Assembly: GCF_003350405.1 (NCBI RefSeq)
Contig: NZ_QQAW01000005.1
Coordinates: 270,152 to 334,151, forward strand
Origin: Gluconacetobacter liquefaciens
GTDB lineage: Bacteria; Pseudomonadota; Alphaproteobacteria; Acetobacterales; Acetobacteraceae
Direction of reading: 5' to 3'
Length of the DNA stretch: 64,000 nucleotides
Positions 35,891 through 44,467 of the stretch are shown in pieces (the stretch's first letter is position 1; every line of letters starts with the position of its first letter). The notes under the pieces are model-generated. The model was given only the letters and a program-made list of their open reading frames with translations, had not been told where the DNA came from and searched no databases. Made by a program: the position numbers and the translations under genes.

Positions 35891-37294
35891 ATGTCGAACC
35901 GGCCTTATCTCGCGCACTGGAAAGAGCAGATCGATCATAATGCGGGGGCGATCTATCTCACGCTGGTCGATGCGCTGGCGCTGTCGATCCGCAAGGGGGA
36001 CCTGCGGGAGGGGGACCGGCTGCCGCCGCAGCGGACGATCGCGGAGTATCTGGGCACCAACCTGACCACCGTGACCCGCGCCTTTACCGAGGCGCGGCGG
36101 CGGGGGCTGATCGACGCCACGGTGGGGCGGGGGACGTTTATCCGCGTCGGCGCGGGGGAGAGCCACTGGCGGCATACCGGGCCGGCGGTGATCGACCTGA
36201 CCATGAACCTGCCGCCGGTGCCGCAGGACCCGCCGCTTCAGAAAATGATCCAGGCCGATATCGCGGCGCTGCTGAAACAGCAGGACCTGAACAGCCTGAT
36301 GTCCTACCGCGTGACCGGCGGGACGATGGAGGAGCGCCAGCTTGGGGCGAAATGGATCGCGCCCGTGGTCGGGCCGCGCCGGGTGGACGAGGTGCTGGTG
36401 GCGCCGGGGGCGCAGAGCGCGCTGGCGGCCATCGTCACCACGCTGACCCAGCCCGGCGATGTGATCGTGACCGACCGGATTGCCTATCCGGGCATCCGGA
36501 CCATCGCCGCGCAGTTCGGGCTGATTCTCGCCGGGGTGGACAGCGACGTCGAGGGGATGATGCCCGATCAGCTCGACCGGGTGTGCGCGCAGCATCATCC
36601 AAGGCTGCTTTACTGCATTCCCACCATTCATAATCCGACCACGGCGACCATGTCGCTGCAACGGCGGCGGGACATTCTGGCGGTGGCCCAGCTTCATCAT
36701 CTGCATGTGGTGGAGGACGATCCATACAGCCTGCTGATGGACGATCGGCCGCCGGCGCTGGCGGCGCTGGATCATGGGCGCGTTTTCTATGTGGCGACGC
36801 TGGCCAAGACGCTCAGCCCCGGTCTGCGCACGGCCTATGTGGCGTTGCCGGGCACGGACATGACGCGCCGCGTGACCGCCGCGATCAGGGCGATCGCGCT
36901 GACCAATGCGGGGCTGCTGAGTGCGCTGACCGCGCGCTGGATGCAGACGGGGGAGGCCGACCAGATCCTGCATGCGATCCGCACCGAACTGCGTTTGCGA
37001 CAGTCCATCGCCCGCCGGATTCTGGGCGACGGACACTGCATGAATCCCGATGGCCCGCATGTGTGGCTGAAATTGCCGGACTGGTGGGGCAGCACGGATT
37101 TTGTGGCCTATGCGCGCCGCCGGGGGCTGGCACTGGTGCCCAGCACGGTGTTCACGATCAGCGGCGAACCGCCACAGCGGGCCCGGGTTGCGCTGGGCAG
37201 TGCACCGGATGCGGCGAGCCTTGAGGATTCGCTGCGTGGGGTGCTGTCGGTGCTTCAGCATAAACGCTCGCCGGGTTTCGCCGATATCGTGTGA
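35891..37294 (+). CDS. MocR-type regulator (GntR wHTH fused to aminotransferase-like domain)
   Basis: 467 aa. Residues about 15-85 form a GntR winged HTH (IRKGDLREGDRLPPQRTIAEYL, then TTVTRAFTEARRRGL). The rest is a fold-type I aminotransferase-like domain with HNPTTATMS, VVEDDPYSLL and a PLP-binding Lys in ATLAKTLSPGLR. Such regulators sense PLP or an amino compound. The ATG at 35891 was chosen because the preceding in-frame residues have no family match. It lies directly upstream of the Nit1C cluster in the same orientation and shares operator-like sequences with it, so it probably regulates that cluster and itself. Confidence 0.88.
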   Translation: MSNRPYLAHWKEQIDHNAGAIYLTLVDALALSIRKGDLREGDRLPPQRTIAEYLGTNLTTVTRAFTEARRRGLIDATVGRGTFIRVGAGESHWRHTGPAVIDLTMNLPPVPQDPPLQKMIQADIAALLKQQDLNSLMSYRVTGGTMEERQLGAKWIAPVVGPRRVDEVLVAPGAQSALAAIVTTLTQPGDVIVTDRIAYPGIRTIAAQFGLILAGVDSDVEGMMPDQLDRVCAQHHPRLLYCIPTIHNPTTATMSLQRRRDILAVAQLHHLHVVEDDPYSLLMDDRPPALAALDHGRVFYVATLAKTLSPGLRTAYVALPGTDMTRRVTAAIRAIALTNAGLLSALTARWMQTGEADQILHAIRTELRLRQSIARRILGDGHCMNPDGPHVWLKLPDWWGSTDFVAYARRRGLALVPSTVFTISGEPPQRARVALGSAPDAASLEDSLRGVLSVLQHKRSPGFADIV

Positions 37295-37619
37295 GACTCT
37301 GGCCGGACAGGCTTGCTGGTGGTGATCGGGTGCCTTTGGGTGGCATCAGATAAAAGGGTGGTTTGTTCACGAGTTCGTGATTTATGAATCCTGGAATAAC
37401 AATGGGTTGTGGGGGAGGGACGTTATTGTACCCTGCATGATATGATATTGTATGGAATTGAAATCGGCATTCAGGGGTGGGTCGAAGGGATTGTCTTCAT
37501 TGTAGTGAAGGCGTGATCCATACAAGATTTTACGTCCCGCCTGATCCCGTGCCACGACATCTCCCGTCAGGGCGGCCTGCCTCGTGCCGCCGGATAGCGA
37601 TCCATACGGGAGATCCATC
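37295..37619 (+). promoter_or_regulatory. Upstream regulatory region of the Nit1C cluster
   Basis: This 325-base gap is AT-rich by local standards. It holds the palindrome TCACGA-GT-TCGTGA (37367-37380), the motif TATTGTATGGA (37446-37456, identical to the one at 35838-35848), and CCATACAAGA (37518-37527, near-identical to the complementary arm). The repeated motifs mark probable MocR binding sites, and the palindrome may be an additional operator or the end of the MocR transcript. No ORF of interest. Confidence 0.55.
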
Positions 37620-38102
37620 ATGCCGAAAGTCGAACACGCCCCCCACAAGGATGGCGATATCTTCGTCGATTACGAAAACAAGGTTTTCGAGGACGTCAAA
37701 GCCAATCCGGGCGAGAAGGCGCTGGTGACCTTCCATACCGTTGCGTTCGAAGGCTCGATCGGGTTCGTCAATCTGTTGCAGGCGACACGGCTGATCCGCA
37801 AGGGGTTCGAGACCTCGGTCCTGCTTTACGGACCCGGTGTGACGCTCGGCATCCAGCGCGGCTTTCCGCGGCTGGGGGATGAAGCCTTTCCGGGGCATAT
37901 GAACTGCAACAAGCAGGTTGCGAAAATCATCGAAGAGGGCGGCAAGGTCTATGCCTGCCGGTTCGCGCTCCAGGCGCTGTACGGCCACGGCGAGCCGTCG
38001 CTGATTCCGGGGATTACGCCGATCAATCCGCAGGATGTGCTGGACCTGGTGCTGCTGCATCGCCGGGACAATGCCTTCATCCTCGATACCTGGACGCTCT
38101 GA
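37620..38102 (+). CDS. MSMEG_0572/Sll0783 family nitrogen-starvation response protein (Nit1C)
   Basis: 160-aa small soluble protein of the MSMEG_0572/Sll0783 family, recognised from [30 protein letters not shown] and [21 protein letters not shown]. The fold resembles DsrE-like sulfur-relay proteins by its glycine-rich pattern (inference). It is the first gene of the Nit1C cluster here. The Synechocystis relative is induced by nitrogen starvation, but its biochemical role is unknown. The ATG at 37620 starts the conserved region. The nitrilase gene follows after 27 bases. Confidence 0.87.
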   Translation: MPKVEHAPHKDGDIFVDYENKVFEDVKANPGEKALVTFHTVAFEGSIGFVNLLQATRLIRKGFETSVLLYGPGVTLGIQRGFPRLGDEAFPGHMNCNKQVAKIIEEGGKVYACRFALQALYGHGEPSLIPGITPINPQDVLDLVLLHRRDNAFILDTWTL

Positions 38103-38129
38103 TTTTCGATCGCGGGAAGGACCATCGGC

Positions 38130-39098
38130 ATGTCACGCATCGTGCGCGCTGCGGCCATCCAGATTTCGCCCGTTCTGGGCGATGACGGATCGGGGACCGC
38201 GCGGAAAGTCTGCCAGAGTATTCGCGACGCCGCGGAACGGGGCGTGAAGCTGGCGGTCTTTCCCGAAACCCTTGTGCCTTATTATCCCTATTTCTCGTTT
38301 ATCCAGCCGGCTTTTCGCTTTGGCGGCGAGCATCTGGCGCTATACGAACGCGCGGTCGTCGTTCCCGGTCCGGTAACCGGGATGGTGGCGGAGGCGGCGC
38401 GCGAGACCGGGATGGTGGTCGTGCTGGGCGTGAACGAGCGCGATCATGGCACGCTGTATAATACGCAGATCATCTTCGATGCCACCGGTGAGATCCTGCT
38501 TCGGCGGCGCAAGATCACCCCGACCTATCACGAGCGGATGGTCTGGGGGCAGGGCGACGGCGCGGGGCTGAAGGTGGTGGACAGCGCGGTGGGGCGCATC
38601 GGTGCGCTGGCCTGCTGGGAACATTACAATCCGCTGGCTCGCTACGCGCTGATGACCCAGCATGAGGAGATCCATTGCGCGCAGTTTCCCGGCTCGCTGG
38701 TCGGACAGATATTCGCCGACCAGATGGAGGTCACGATCCGGCATCATGCGCTGGAATCCGGCTGTTTCGTCGTGAATGCCACCGGTTGGCTGACCGACGA
38801 GCAGATCAGCCAGGTTGCGGGTGATCCGGCTTTGGAAGGTCCGCTGCGGGAGGGCTGTTTTACCGCGATCGTCTCGCCGGAAGGCAAGCTGCTCGGCACC
38901 CCGCTGACCGAGGGCGAGGGGATGGTGATCGCCGATCTGGATTTCGCGCTGATTACCAAGCGCAAGCGGATGATGGACTCGGTGGGGCATTATGCGCGGC
39001 CTGAACTGCTCAGTCTGCTGATCGACCGGCGTCCGGCGCAGACCGTGCATGCGTATGGTGCGGCGACGGAGCCCGGTGGGGTGGAGGCGCTGTCATGA
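38130..39098 (+). CDS. Nit1 subfamily nitrilase (Nit1C)
   Basis: 322-aa carbon-nitrogen hydrolase that converts a nitrile to the carboxylate and ammonia. The catalytic triad is visible: Glu46 ([10 protein letters not shown]), Lys128 ([11 protein letters not shown]) and Cys162 ([11 protein letters not shown]). Length and motif context match the bacterial Nit1 group found only in Nit1C clusters, which have been linked to cyanide assimilation in Pseudomonas. The start has GGAAGG about ten bases upstream. Its stop overlaps the radical SAM start by four bases. Confidence 0.92.
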   Translation: MSRIVRAAAIQISPVLGDDGSGTARKVCQSIRDAAERGVKLAVFPETLVPYYPYFSFIQPAFRFGGEHLALYERAVVVPGPVTGMVAEAARETGMVVVLGVNERDHGTLYNTQIIFDATGEILLRRRKITPTYHERMVWGQGDGAGLKVVDSAVGRIGALACWEHYNPLARYALMTQHEEIHCAQFPGSLVGQIFADQMEVTIRHHALESGCFVVNATGWLTDEQISQVAGDPALEGPLREGCFTAIVSPEGKLLGTPLTEGEGMVIADLDFALITKRKRMMDSVGHYARPELLSLLIDRRPAQTVHAYGAATEPGGVEALS

Positions 39099-40204
39099 GT
39101 GTTCCGACCATCGGCACCATTGCCGGACGGCAATTGATCACCGACCTGCAATCTTTCGGGTTGCAGATCGGGGGGCAGACGGGGGGCGTGACCCGCAAGG
39201 GGGGCGCCGGTCCTTCGGACCACAAGGCGATCACCATCGCCGGCCAGACGGTGATGGTGCCGGTTTATACCGCTGATGCGCGGCGCTCCCCCTTTCAGGC
39301 GAGCGTGCCGGGGAATGACGGCACCAGCATGCTGGTGCGCGACGGGCAGGCGGTGGGGCCGATCCGTTTTCCCGCGCCGCCGCGTTTTTACGGGCTGGAG
39401 ACGGCGGACGGTATTCCGTACTGGAAGATCGCGTTGCTGCATGGGCGCGATACGCTGGCGACTACCGTGCACCAGACCTGCATCCGCTATGCCGACCGGC
39501 GGACATCTTGCCAGTTCTGTGCCATCGGCCAGTCGCTGGAGGCCGGCCGGACCATTCCCTACAAGACGCCCGCGCAATTGGCCGAAGTCGCGAAGGCGGC
39601 GGTGGAACTGGACCATGTGCGCGACATGGTGCTGACGACCGGCACGCCCAATATCGTGGATCGGGGTGCCGCCGTGCTGGCGGAATCGGCCCGTGCGATC
39701 CGGGCGGCGGTCGACCTGCCGTTGCAGGTGCAGTGCGAGCCGCCGCGTGACCATGCCTGGCTCGGGCGGCTGCGTGAGGCCGGTGCGGACAGTCTGGGCA
39801 TGCATCTGGAAGCCGCGACGCAGGCGGTGCGGGAGCGGATCATGCCCGGCAAGGCGACCGTCAGCGTCGATCGCTATCTGGAGGCTTTTGCCAGCGCGGT
39901 GCCGGTTTTCGGGCGCGGGCAGGTGAATACCTATCTGCTGGCCGGGTTGGGGGATACGGCGGAGGAGATCCTGTCGCTGGCGCAGCGGCTGATTGCGCTT
40001 GGGGTCTATCCGTTCGTGGTGCCGTTCGTGCCGATTTCGGGCACGCCGCTGGAAAACCATGCGCCGCCTTCGTCCGATTTCATGAAATCCGTTCTGGCCC
40101 CGCTGGGTGGGATGCTGCGGGCGGCGAACATGAAATCGACCGATATCCGGGCCGGGTGCGGCCGCTGTGGCGCCTGTTCGTCTCTCTCGGCGTATGAGCA
40201 GTGA
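39095..40204 (+). CDS. MSMEG_0568 family radical SAM protein (Nit1C)
   Basis: 369-aa radical SAM enzyme. The FeS motif is [14 protein letters not shown] (Cys129, Cys139, Cys142), so Cx9Cx2C rather than the usual Cx3Cx2C, which is typical of this family. After an SAM/TIM-barrel region with [12 protein letters not shown] and [11 protein letters not shown], the C-terminus carries a second cluster-like motif CGRCGAC (355, 358, 361). The reaction is unknown. It is translationally coupled to the nitrilase by an ATGA overlap and probably makes or modifies the nitrile or amine substrate of the cluster. Confidence 0.88.
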   Translation: MSVPTIGTIAGRQLITDLQSFGLQIGGQTGGVTRKGGAGPSDHKAITIAGQTVMVPVYTADARRSPFQASVPGNDGTSMLVRDGQAVGPIRFPAPPRFYGLETADGIPYWKIALLHGRDTLATTVHQTCIRYADRRTSCQFCAIGQSLEAGRTIPYKTPAQLAEVAKAAVELDHVRDMVLTTGTPNIVDRGAAVLAESARAIRAAVDLPLQVQCEPPRDHAWLGRLREAGADSLGMHLEAATQAVRERIMPGKATVSVDRYLEAFASAVPVFGRGQVNTYLLAGLGDTAEEILSLAQRLIALGVYPFVVPFVPISGTPLENHAPPSSDFMKSVLAPLGGMLRAANMKSTDIRAGCGRCGACSSLSAYEQ

Positions 40205-40213
40205 GGGCGGGTC

Positions 40214-40765
40214 ATGGATGATATCGAGGTTCGCCCTTTCGTTCCGACGGAATATGTCGTGCGGCTTGCGCGCTCGAAATGGGAGCGGGCGGGGCATTAT
40301 GCCCTGCGGCGTGAAATCTTCTGCCGGGAACAGGGGGTTTTTCAGGATGACGACCGCGATGCCATAGATGCGCAGGCCATGCCCATCATCGCATCCTGCT
40401 GCGTGGCCGGGATGCCGGACCGGATTGTCGGGGCGGTGCGTATCCATGAAGCCGAGCCGGGCATCTGGCGCGGTTCGCGGCTGGCGGTGCATGCGGAGCA
40501 TCGCCGCCTGGGGCGGATCGGGGCGGAACTGATCCGCATGGCGGTGTGTACCGCGCATGGGCTTGGGGCGCGGCGTTTCTTCGCGCAGGTGCAGGAGCAG
40601 AATGTGCTGTTCTTCCGCCGCCTGCACTGGACGAGCCTCGGGACCATCACGCTGCATGGTCTGCCGCATCATGAGATGGAGGCCGATCTTTCCCGCTATC
40701 CGGCGCACGGGCGGGCGCAGACATGGTTGCTGCGCCCCCAGCCCGTTTTGCGGCGGAGCGCGTGA
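40214..40765 (+). CDS. MSMEG_0567/Sll0786-type GNAT acetyltransferase (Nit1C)
   Basis: 183-aa N-acetyltransferase-fold protein. The central block GSRLAVHAEHRRLGRIGAELI is the acetyl-CoA pyrophosphate-binding region (RxxGxG/A type), and YALRREIFCREQGVFQDDD at the N-terminus is typical of the Nit1C GNAT. In mycobacteria the equivalent protein is fused to the AIR synthase domain, whereas here the two are separate and two bases apart. Acceptor unknown. Confidence 0.87.
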   Translation: MDDIEVRPFVPTEYVVRLARSKWERAGHYALRREIFCREQGVFQDDDRDAIDAQAMPIIASCCVAGMPDRIVGAVRIHEAEPGIWRGSRLAVHAEHRRLGRIGAELIRMAVCTAHGLGARRFFAQVQEQNVLFFRRLHWTSLGTITLHGLPHHEMEADLSRYPAHGRAQTWLLRPQPVLRRSA

Positions 40766-40767
40766 GG

Positions 40768-41737
40768 ATGCGCGCCCTGGCCGCGATGCTGCATGGCCTG
40801 CGGGAGAGCCGCGCGCTGGCCGCGAAACGCGATATCGCCGGGACGGTTGCCGCGCTGGGTTATGGGGGCGCGGAGGCTATCCGGCTGGGGGACGATTGCG
40901 CGGCGATTCCGGATGGCGATGGCTATCTTCTTTTTGCCAGCGAGGGATTTCAGGACGGGTTCGTGCGCGCCATGCCCTGGTTTGCCGGCTATTGCGGCGT
41001 GATGGTCAATGCCAGCGACATCGCGGCGATGGGCGGGCGGGCGATTGCGGTTGTCGATACGCTGTGGGGCGAGAGCGCCGGGGGTGCCGCGCCGATCCTG
41101 CATGGGTTGCGGGATGGGGCGCGGGCTTATGGCATTCCGGTCGTGGGGGGGGCATACCAATCTCGGCAGTGCGCATTGTTCGCTGTCAGTGGCCATTCTC
41201 GGGCGGGCGCGGCGGCTGCTGACCAGTTTCGATGCCCGGCCGGGCGAGGTGCTGGTTGCCGCCATCGATCTGCGGGGGAAATGGCATGACCCGCATCCGT
41301 TCTGGGACGCCAGTTCGGAAACGGGGGCAGGCGGGGATGCCGCGCGCTTGCGGGCCGACCTTGAGTTGCTGCCGGAAATCGCGGAGGCGGGGCTGAGCCG
41401 GGCGGCCAAGGATATCAGCATGGCGGGGATACTGGGCACCGCCGTGATGCTGGCGGAATGTTCGCGGATCGGGGTGACGGTGGATCTGGATGCGATTCCC
41501 CGGCCGGATGGCGCGCCGATGGAACGTTGGCTCGGTGCCTTTCCCAGCTATGGTTATCTGCTGACCGCGCGGCCTGCGGATGCGGAGGCCATTCTGGCCC
41601 GCTTTCGGGCGCGGGGCATTGCCGCCGCCGTCATTGGCGCCTGTGACCGGTCGCGGACGCTGGATGTGCTGCATGGCGGCGTGCGCGAGACGTTCTGGGA
41701 TCTGGGGCAGGAGCCTCTGATCGGTTGTGCGCCATGA
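40768..41737 (+). pseudogene. AIR synthase-like protein, Sll0787 family (Nit1C), frameshifted at a G8 tract
   Basis: This belongs to the AIR synthase-related family of Nit1C. The first part is read in one frame (IRLGDDCAAIPDGDGYLLF and NASDIAAMGGRAIA, the N-terminal ATP/Mg domain) to PVVGG at about 41152. The rest continues in another frame (HTNLGSAHCSLSVAILG, then KDISMAGILGTAVMLAE) to the stop at 41737. The shift sits exactly in a run of eight G (41145-41152). Seven would restore VVGGHTNLG. Either the gene is disrupted or phase-variable, or the tract length is a sequencing error. It starts two bases after the GNAT stop and overlaps the next gene by ATGA. Confidence 0.8.
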
Positions 41738-42905
41738 CGCTCTCCATCGGGATTCTCACCCATTCGACCAATCCGCGAGGCGGCGTGGTGCATGGTATGG
41801 CGCTGGCCGAGGCGTTGTGCGACGCCGGGTATGAGGCGACGCTGATTGCGCCCGATGCCGGCGGAGAGGGTTTTTTTCGCACGCCGCGCTGTGCCGTGCG
41901 CTGCATTCCGGTGCCGGAGGTGCGGGACCTGTCCGCGCGGGTGGAATGCCATGTCGCCGCCATGCGCGAGGCGTTGCGGGATGCGCGGTATAACGTGCTG
42001 CATGCGCAGGACCCGATCAGTGCCAATGCGCTGGCGGATCTGGTGGTGGAAGGGCGGATTGCCGGATTTGCGCGCACCGTTCACCATCTCGACCGTTTTG
42101 CCGACCCTGGTCTGGCGTTTCGTCAGGCGCGAGGGCTGCGGGCGGCGGCGGAGCTTTTTACCGTCAGCGCATTGTGGGAACGCACGCTGCTTGCGGAGTG
42201 GGGGCGGGTGGCGCCGGTCGTTGGCAACGGGGTCGATCCGCTGCGGTTTTCGCCGGAGGTGAATGCGCAGGATTGCTCGTTGTGGGCGCGCCATGGGGTG
42301 CCGCCGGATCGGCATCTGATCCTGTCGGTAGGCGGGATCGAGCGGCGGAAGAATACGCTTGTTCTGCTGGAGGCGTTTCTGTGTCTGCGCGCGGTGCGGC
42401 CGGATGTGCATCTTGTCGTCGTCGGGGGGGGGCGTCGCTACTGGATCATTCCGATTATCGCGCGGCTTTTGCCGCGCTTCTGTCGGCCAGTGGGCATGCT
42501 GAGTCCGTAACGGTGACGGGGCCGGTCGCGGATGCCGATATGGCGGCCTTCTACCGGCAGGCAGCGGTGCTGGCCTATCCCTCGCACTGTGAAGGGTTCG
42601 GGCTGTGCCCGGTCGAGGCGCTGGCCTGCGGCACCCCGATCATCGTGCCCGATGCCGCGCCTTTTACCGAACATCTGCGTGGTGACGAGGCCCTGTGGTG
42701 TGTGCCGGAGCAGCCCGACACCCTTGCCGATGCCCTGCATGACGCGCTGCGGCCCGGCTGTCGCGACCGTTTCGGGGCCGTTGGCCCTGCGGTCGCGCGC
42801 CGCTTCTGCTGGCACGATGTCGCGGCGCGGCACATCCCTGCCTATCGGCGTCTGGCGGCGTTGCCCCGCGCCGGGGTGCTTCAGGAGAGTTCGATCAATG
42901 CCTGA
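41734..42905 (+). pseudogene. MSMEG_0565-type glycosyltransferase (Nit1C), frameshifted at a G9 tract
   Basis: GT4-like glycosyltransferase. The N-terminal half is intact: IGILTHSTNPRGGVVHGMAL, VHHLDRF, and LSVGGIERRKNTLVLLEAF. After HLVVVGG the frame is lost in nine G (42424-42432). The correct continuation (ASLLDHSDYRAAF, then AYPSHCEGFGLCPVEALACG with the donor-binding EGFGLxxxE motif) runs in another frame to 42905. Seven or ten G would restore one reading frame. As in the neighbouring AIR synthase gene, a homopolymer error or slippage is likely. The sugar donor and acceptor are unknown. Confidence 0.8.
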
Positions 42906-43182
42906 AATGATCTTTCGTGTCCGCTGGCCGGACGGGACGGAGAGCGACTGTTATTCGCCCTCGCTGGTGGTGCGCGATCACCTGGTGCCGGGGGCGGATT
43001 ATCCGGTTGCGGACTTCCTGGCCCGCGCGGACGCGGCGCTGACGGAGGCCAGTGCGCGGGTGCAGGCCCGGTACGGGTTTCCGTGCAGTCGGGCGCTCGG
43101 CCAGTTGCAGACCATTCGCACGCTCTGCGCGCGCTTTGCTGTTTCGGAGGATGCGCGGGTGCGTGTCCAGTCGTTCGACTGA
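42898..43182 (+). CDS. MSMEG_0570 family nitrogen starvation response protein (Nit1C)
   Basis: 94-aa conserved small protein of the Nit1C cluster, beginning MPEMIFRVRWPDGTESDCYSP and containing RADAALTEASARVQARYGF near the middle. It has no catalytic motif, membrane segment or signal peptide. Its start overlaps the glycosyltransferase stop by eight bases, so it is coupled to it. Function unknown, and seen only with this cluster. Confidence 0.82.
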   Translation: MPEMIFRVRWPDGTESDCYSPSLVVRDHLVPGADYPVADFLARADAALTEASARVQARYGFPCSRALGQLQTIRTLCARFAVSEDARVRVQSFD

Positions 43183-43204
43183 AATCCCTTTGCGGAATAT
43201 CCTT

Positions 43205-44452
43205 ATGTCACAGAATGAAAAAACCATTTCCGTCGTGATCGTCGGCGGCGGGCAGGCCGGGCTTTCGCTGAGCTGGTATCTCTGCCGCGAGGCGGTGGAC
43301 CATGTTGTGCTGGAGGCTGGAACGGCCTGTCATTCCTGGGATGACGAGCGGTGGGACAATTTCTGCCTCGTTACCCCGAACTGGCAGTGCCAATTGCCGG
43401 GGCACCCTTATGCGGGGAGTGATCCGCATGGCTTCATGGTGAAGAACGAGATCATTGATTATGTGCGGTCCTTTCGGGGCTCCTTCACGCCGCCGCTGCG
43501 CGAGCACACGCGGGTGACGTCCGTGACCCGTCATGAAGAGGGCGGGTACCGTGTGGTGGCCAACGAGGAGGTGTGGCACGCCCAGCATGTCGTGATCGCC
43601 TCTGGTGCCTATCATGATGCGGTGATCCCCGGTTATGCCGGGGCGATTGATCCCGCGATTATCCAGATTCATTCGCAGGATTATCGGAATGCGGCGCAGC
43701 TTCCCGAGGGAGCGGTGCTGGTGGTGGGCAGCGGGCAGTCGGGTGCGCAGATTGTCGAAGATCTGCATCTCGAAGGCCGCAAGGTGCATCTGTGCGTCGG
43801 CAGCGCGCCGCGTGTCTCGCGCTTCTATCGCGGGCGCGACGTGGTGGACTGGCTGGCGGACATGAAATTCTATGACCTGACGGTGGACCGGCATCCGCTG
43901 CGGGATGGGGCGCGTGACAAGACCAACCATTATGTCACCGGCCGCAATGGCGGGCATGATCTCGATCTGCGGCAGTTCGCGAAGGAGGGCGTGGGGCTGC
44001 ATGGCACGCTGGAGACCATCCGCGACGAGGTTGCGCATTTCCTGCCCGACCTGAAGGAAAATCTCGACGACGCGGACAAGACCAATGCCGACATCAAGGC
44101 CTCGATCGACGCGCACATCGCGCGGGCGGGGATCGAGGCGCCGGTCGAAGCCCCTTATGTGCCGGTGTGGGAGCCGGAGCGCGGAAACGCGCCGCTCGAC
44201 CTGAAGGCGGCGGGGATTACCGCCATCCTGTGGTGCATCGGGTTCCGGCCGGATTATCGCTGGATCGACGTGCCGGTCTTCAACGGGGCGACGAAGCCGG
44301 TGTGGGATCGGGGGGTGACCGATGCGCCCGGTTTCTACTTCCTGGGCCTGCCCTGGCTGCACACCTGGGGGTCTGGCCGGTTCTCCGGCATCTCGCGCGA
44401 TGCTGCGTGGCTTGCCGGCCAGATTACCGGAAAAGAGATCCCGATCGCCTGA
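43205..44452 (+). CDS. MSMEG_0569 family flavin-dependent oxidoreductase (Nit1C)
   Basis: 415-aa FAD/NAD(P)H-binding monooxygenase-like flavoprotein. It shows VVIVGGGQAGLSLSWYL (FAD Rossmann), a second Rossmann GSGQSGAQIVEDL for NAD(P)H, and C-terminal GLPWLHTWGSGRFSGIS. The pattern is close to flavin monooxygenases (YUCCA/TrkA-like), which are able to oxidise amines or aldoximes. In Nit1C it may generate or detoxify the nitrile intermediate (inference). The ATG at 43205 is used because the upstream open frame overlaps the preceding gene. Confidence 0.88.
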   Translation: MSQNEKTISVVIVGGGQAGLSLSWYLCREAVDHVVLEAGTACHSWDDERWDNFCLVTPNWQCQLPGHPYAGSDPHGFMVKNEIIDYVRSFRGSFTPPLREHTRVTSVTRHEEGGYRVVANEEVWHAQHVVIASGAYHDAVIPGYAGAIDPAIIQIHSQDYRNAAQLPEGAVLVVGSGQSGAQIVEDLHLEGRKVHLCVGSAPRVSRFYRGRDVVDWLADMKFYDLTVDRHPLRDGARDKTNHYVTGRNGGHDLDLRQFAKEGVGLHGTLETIRDEVAHFLPDLKENLDDADKTNADIKASIDAHIARAGIEAPVEAPYVPVWEPERGNAPLDLKAAGITAILWCIGFRPDYRWIDVPVFNGATKPVWDRGVTDAPGFYFLGLPWLHTWGSGRFSGISRDAAWLAGQITGKEIPIA

Positions 44453-44467
44453 AGGAGGACGTGCGCC

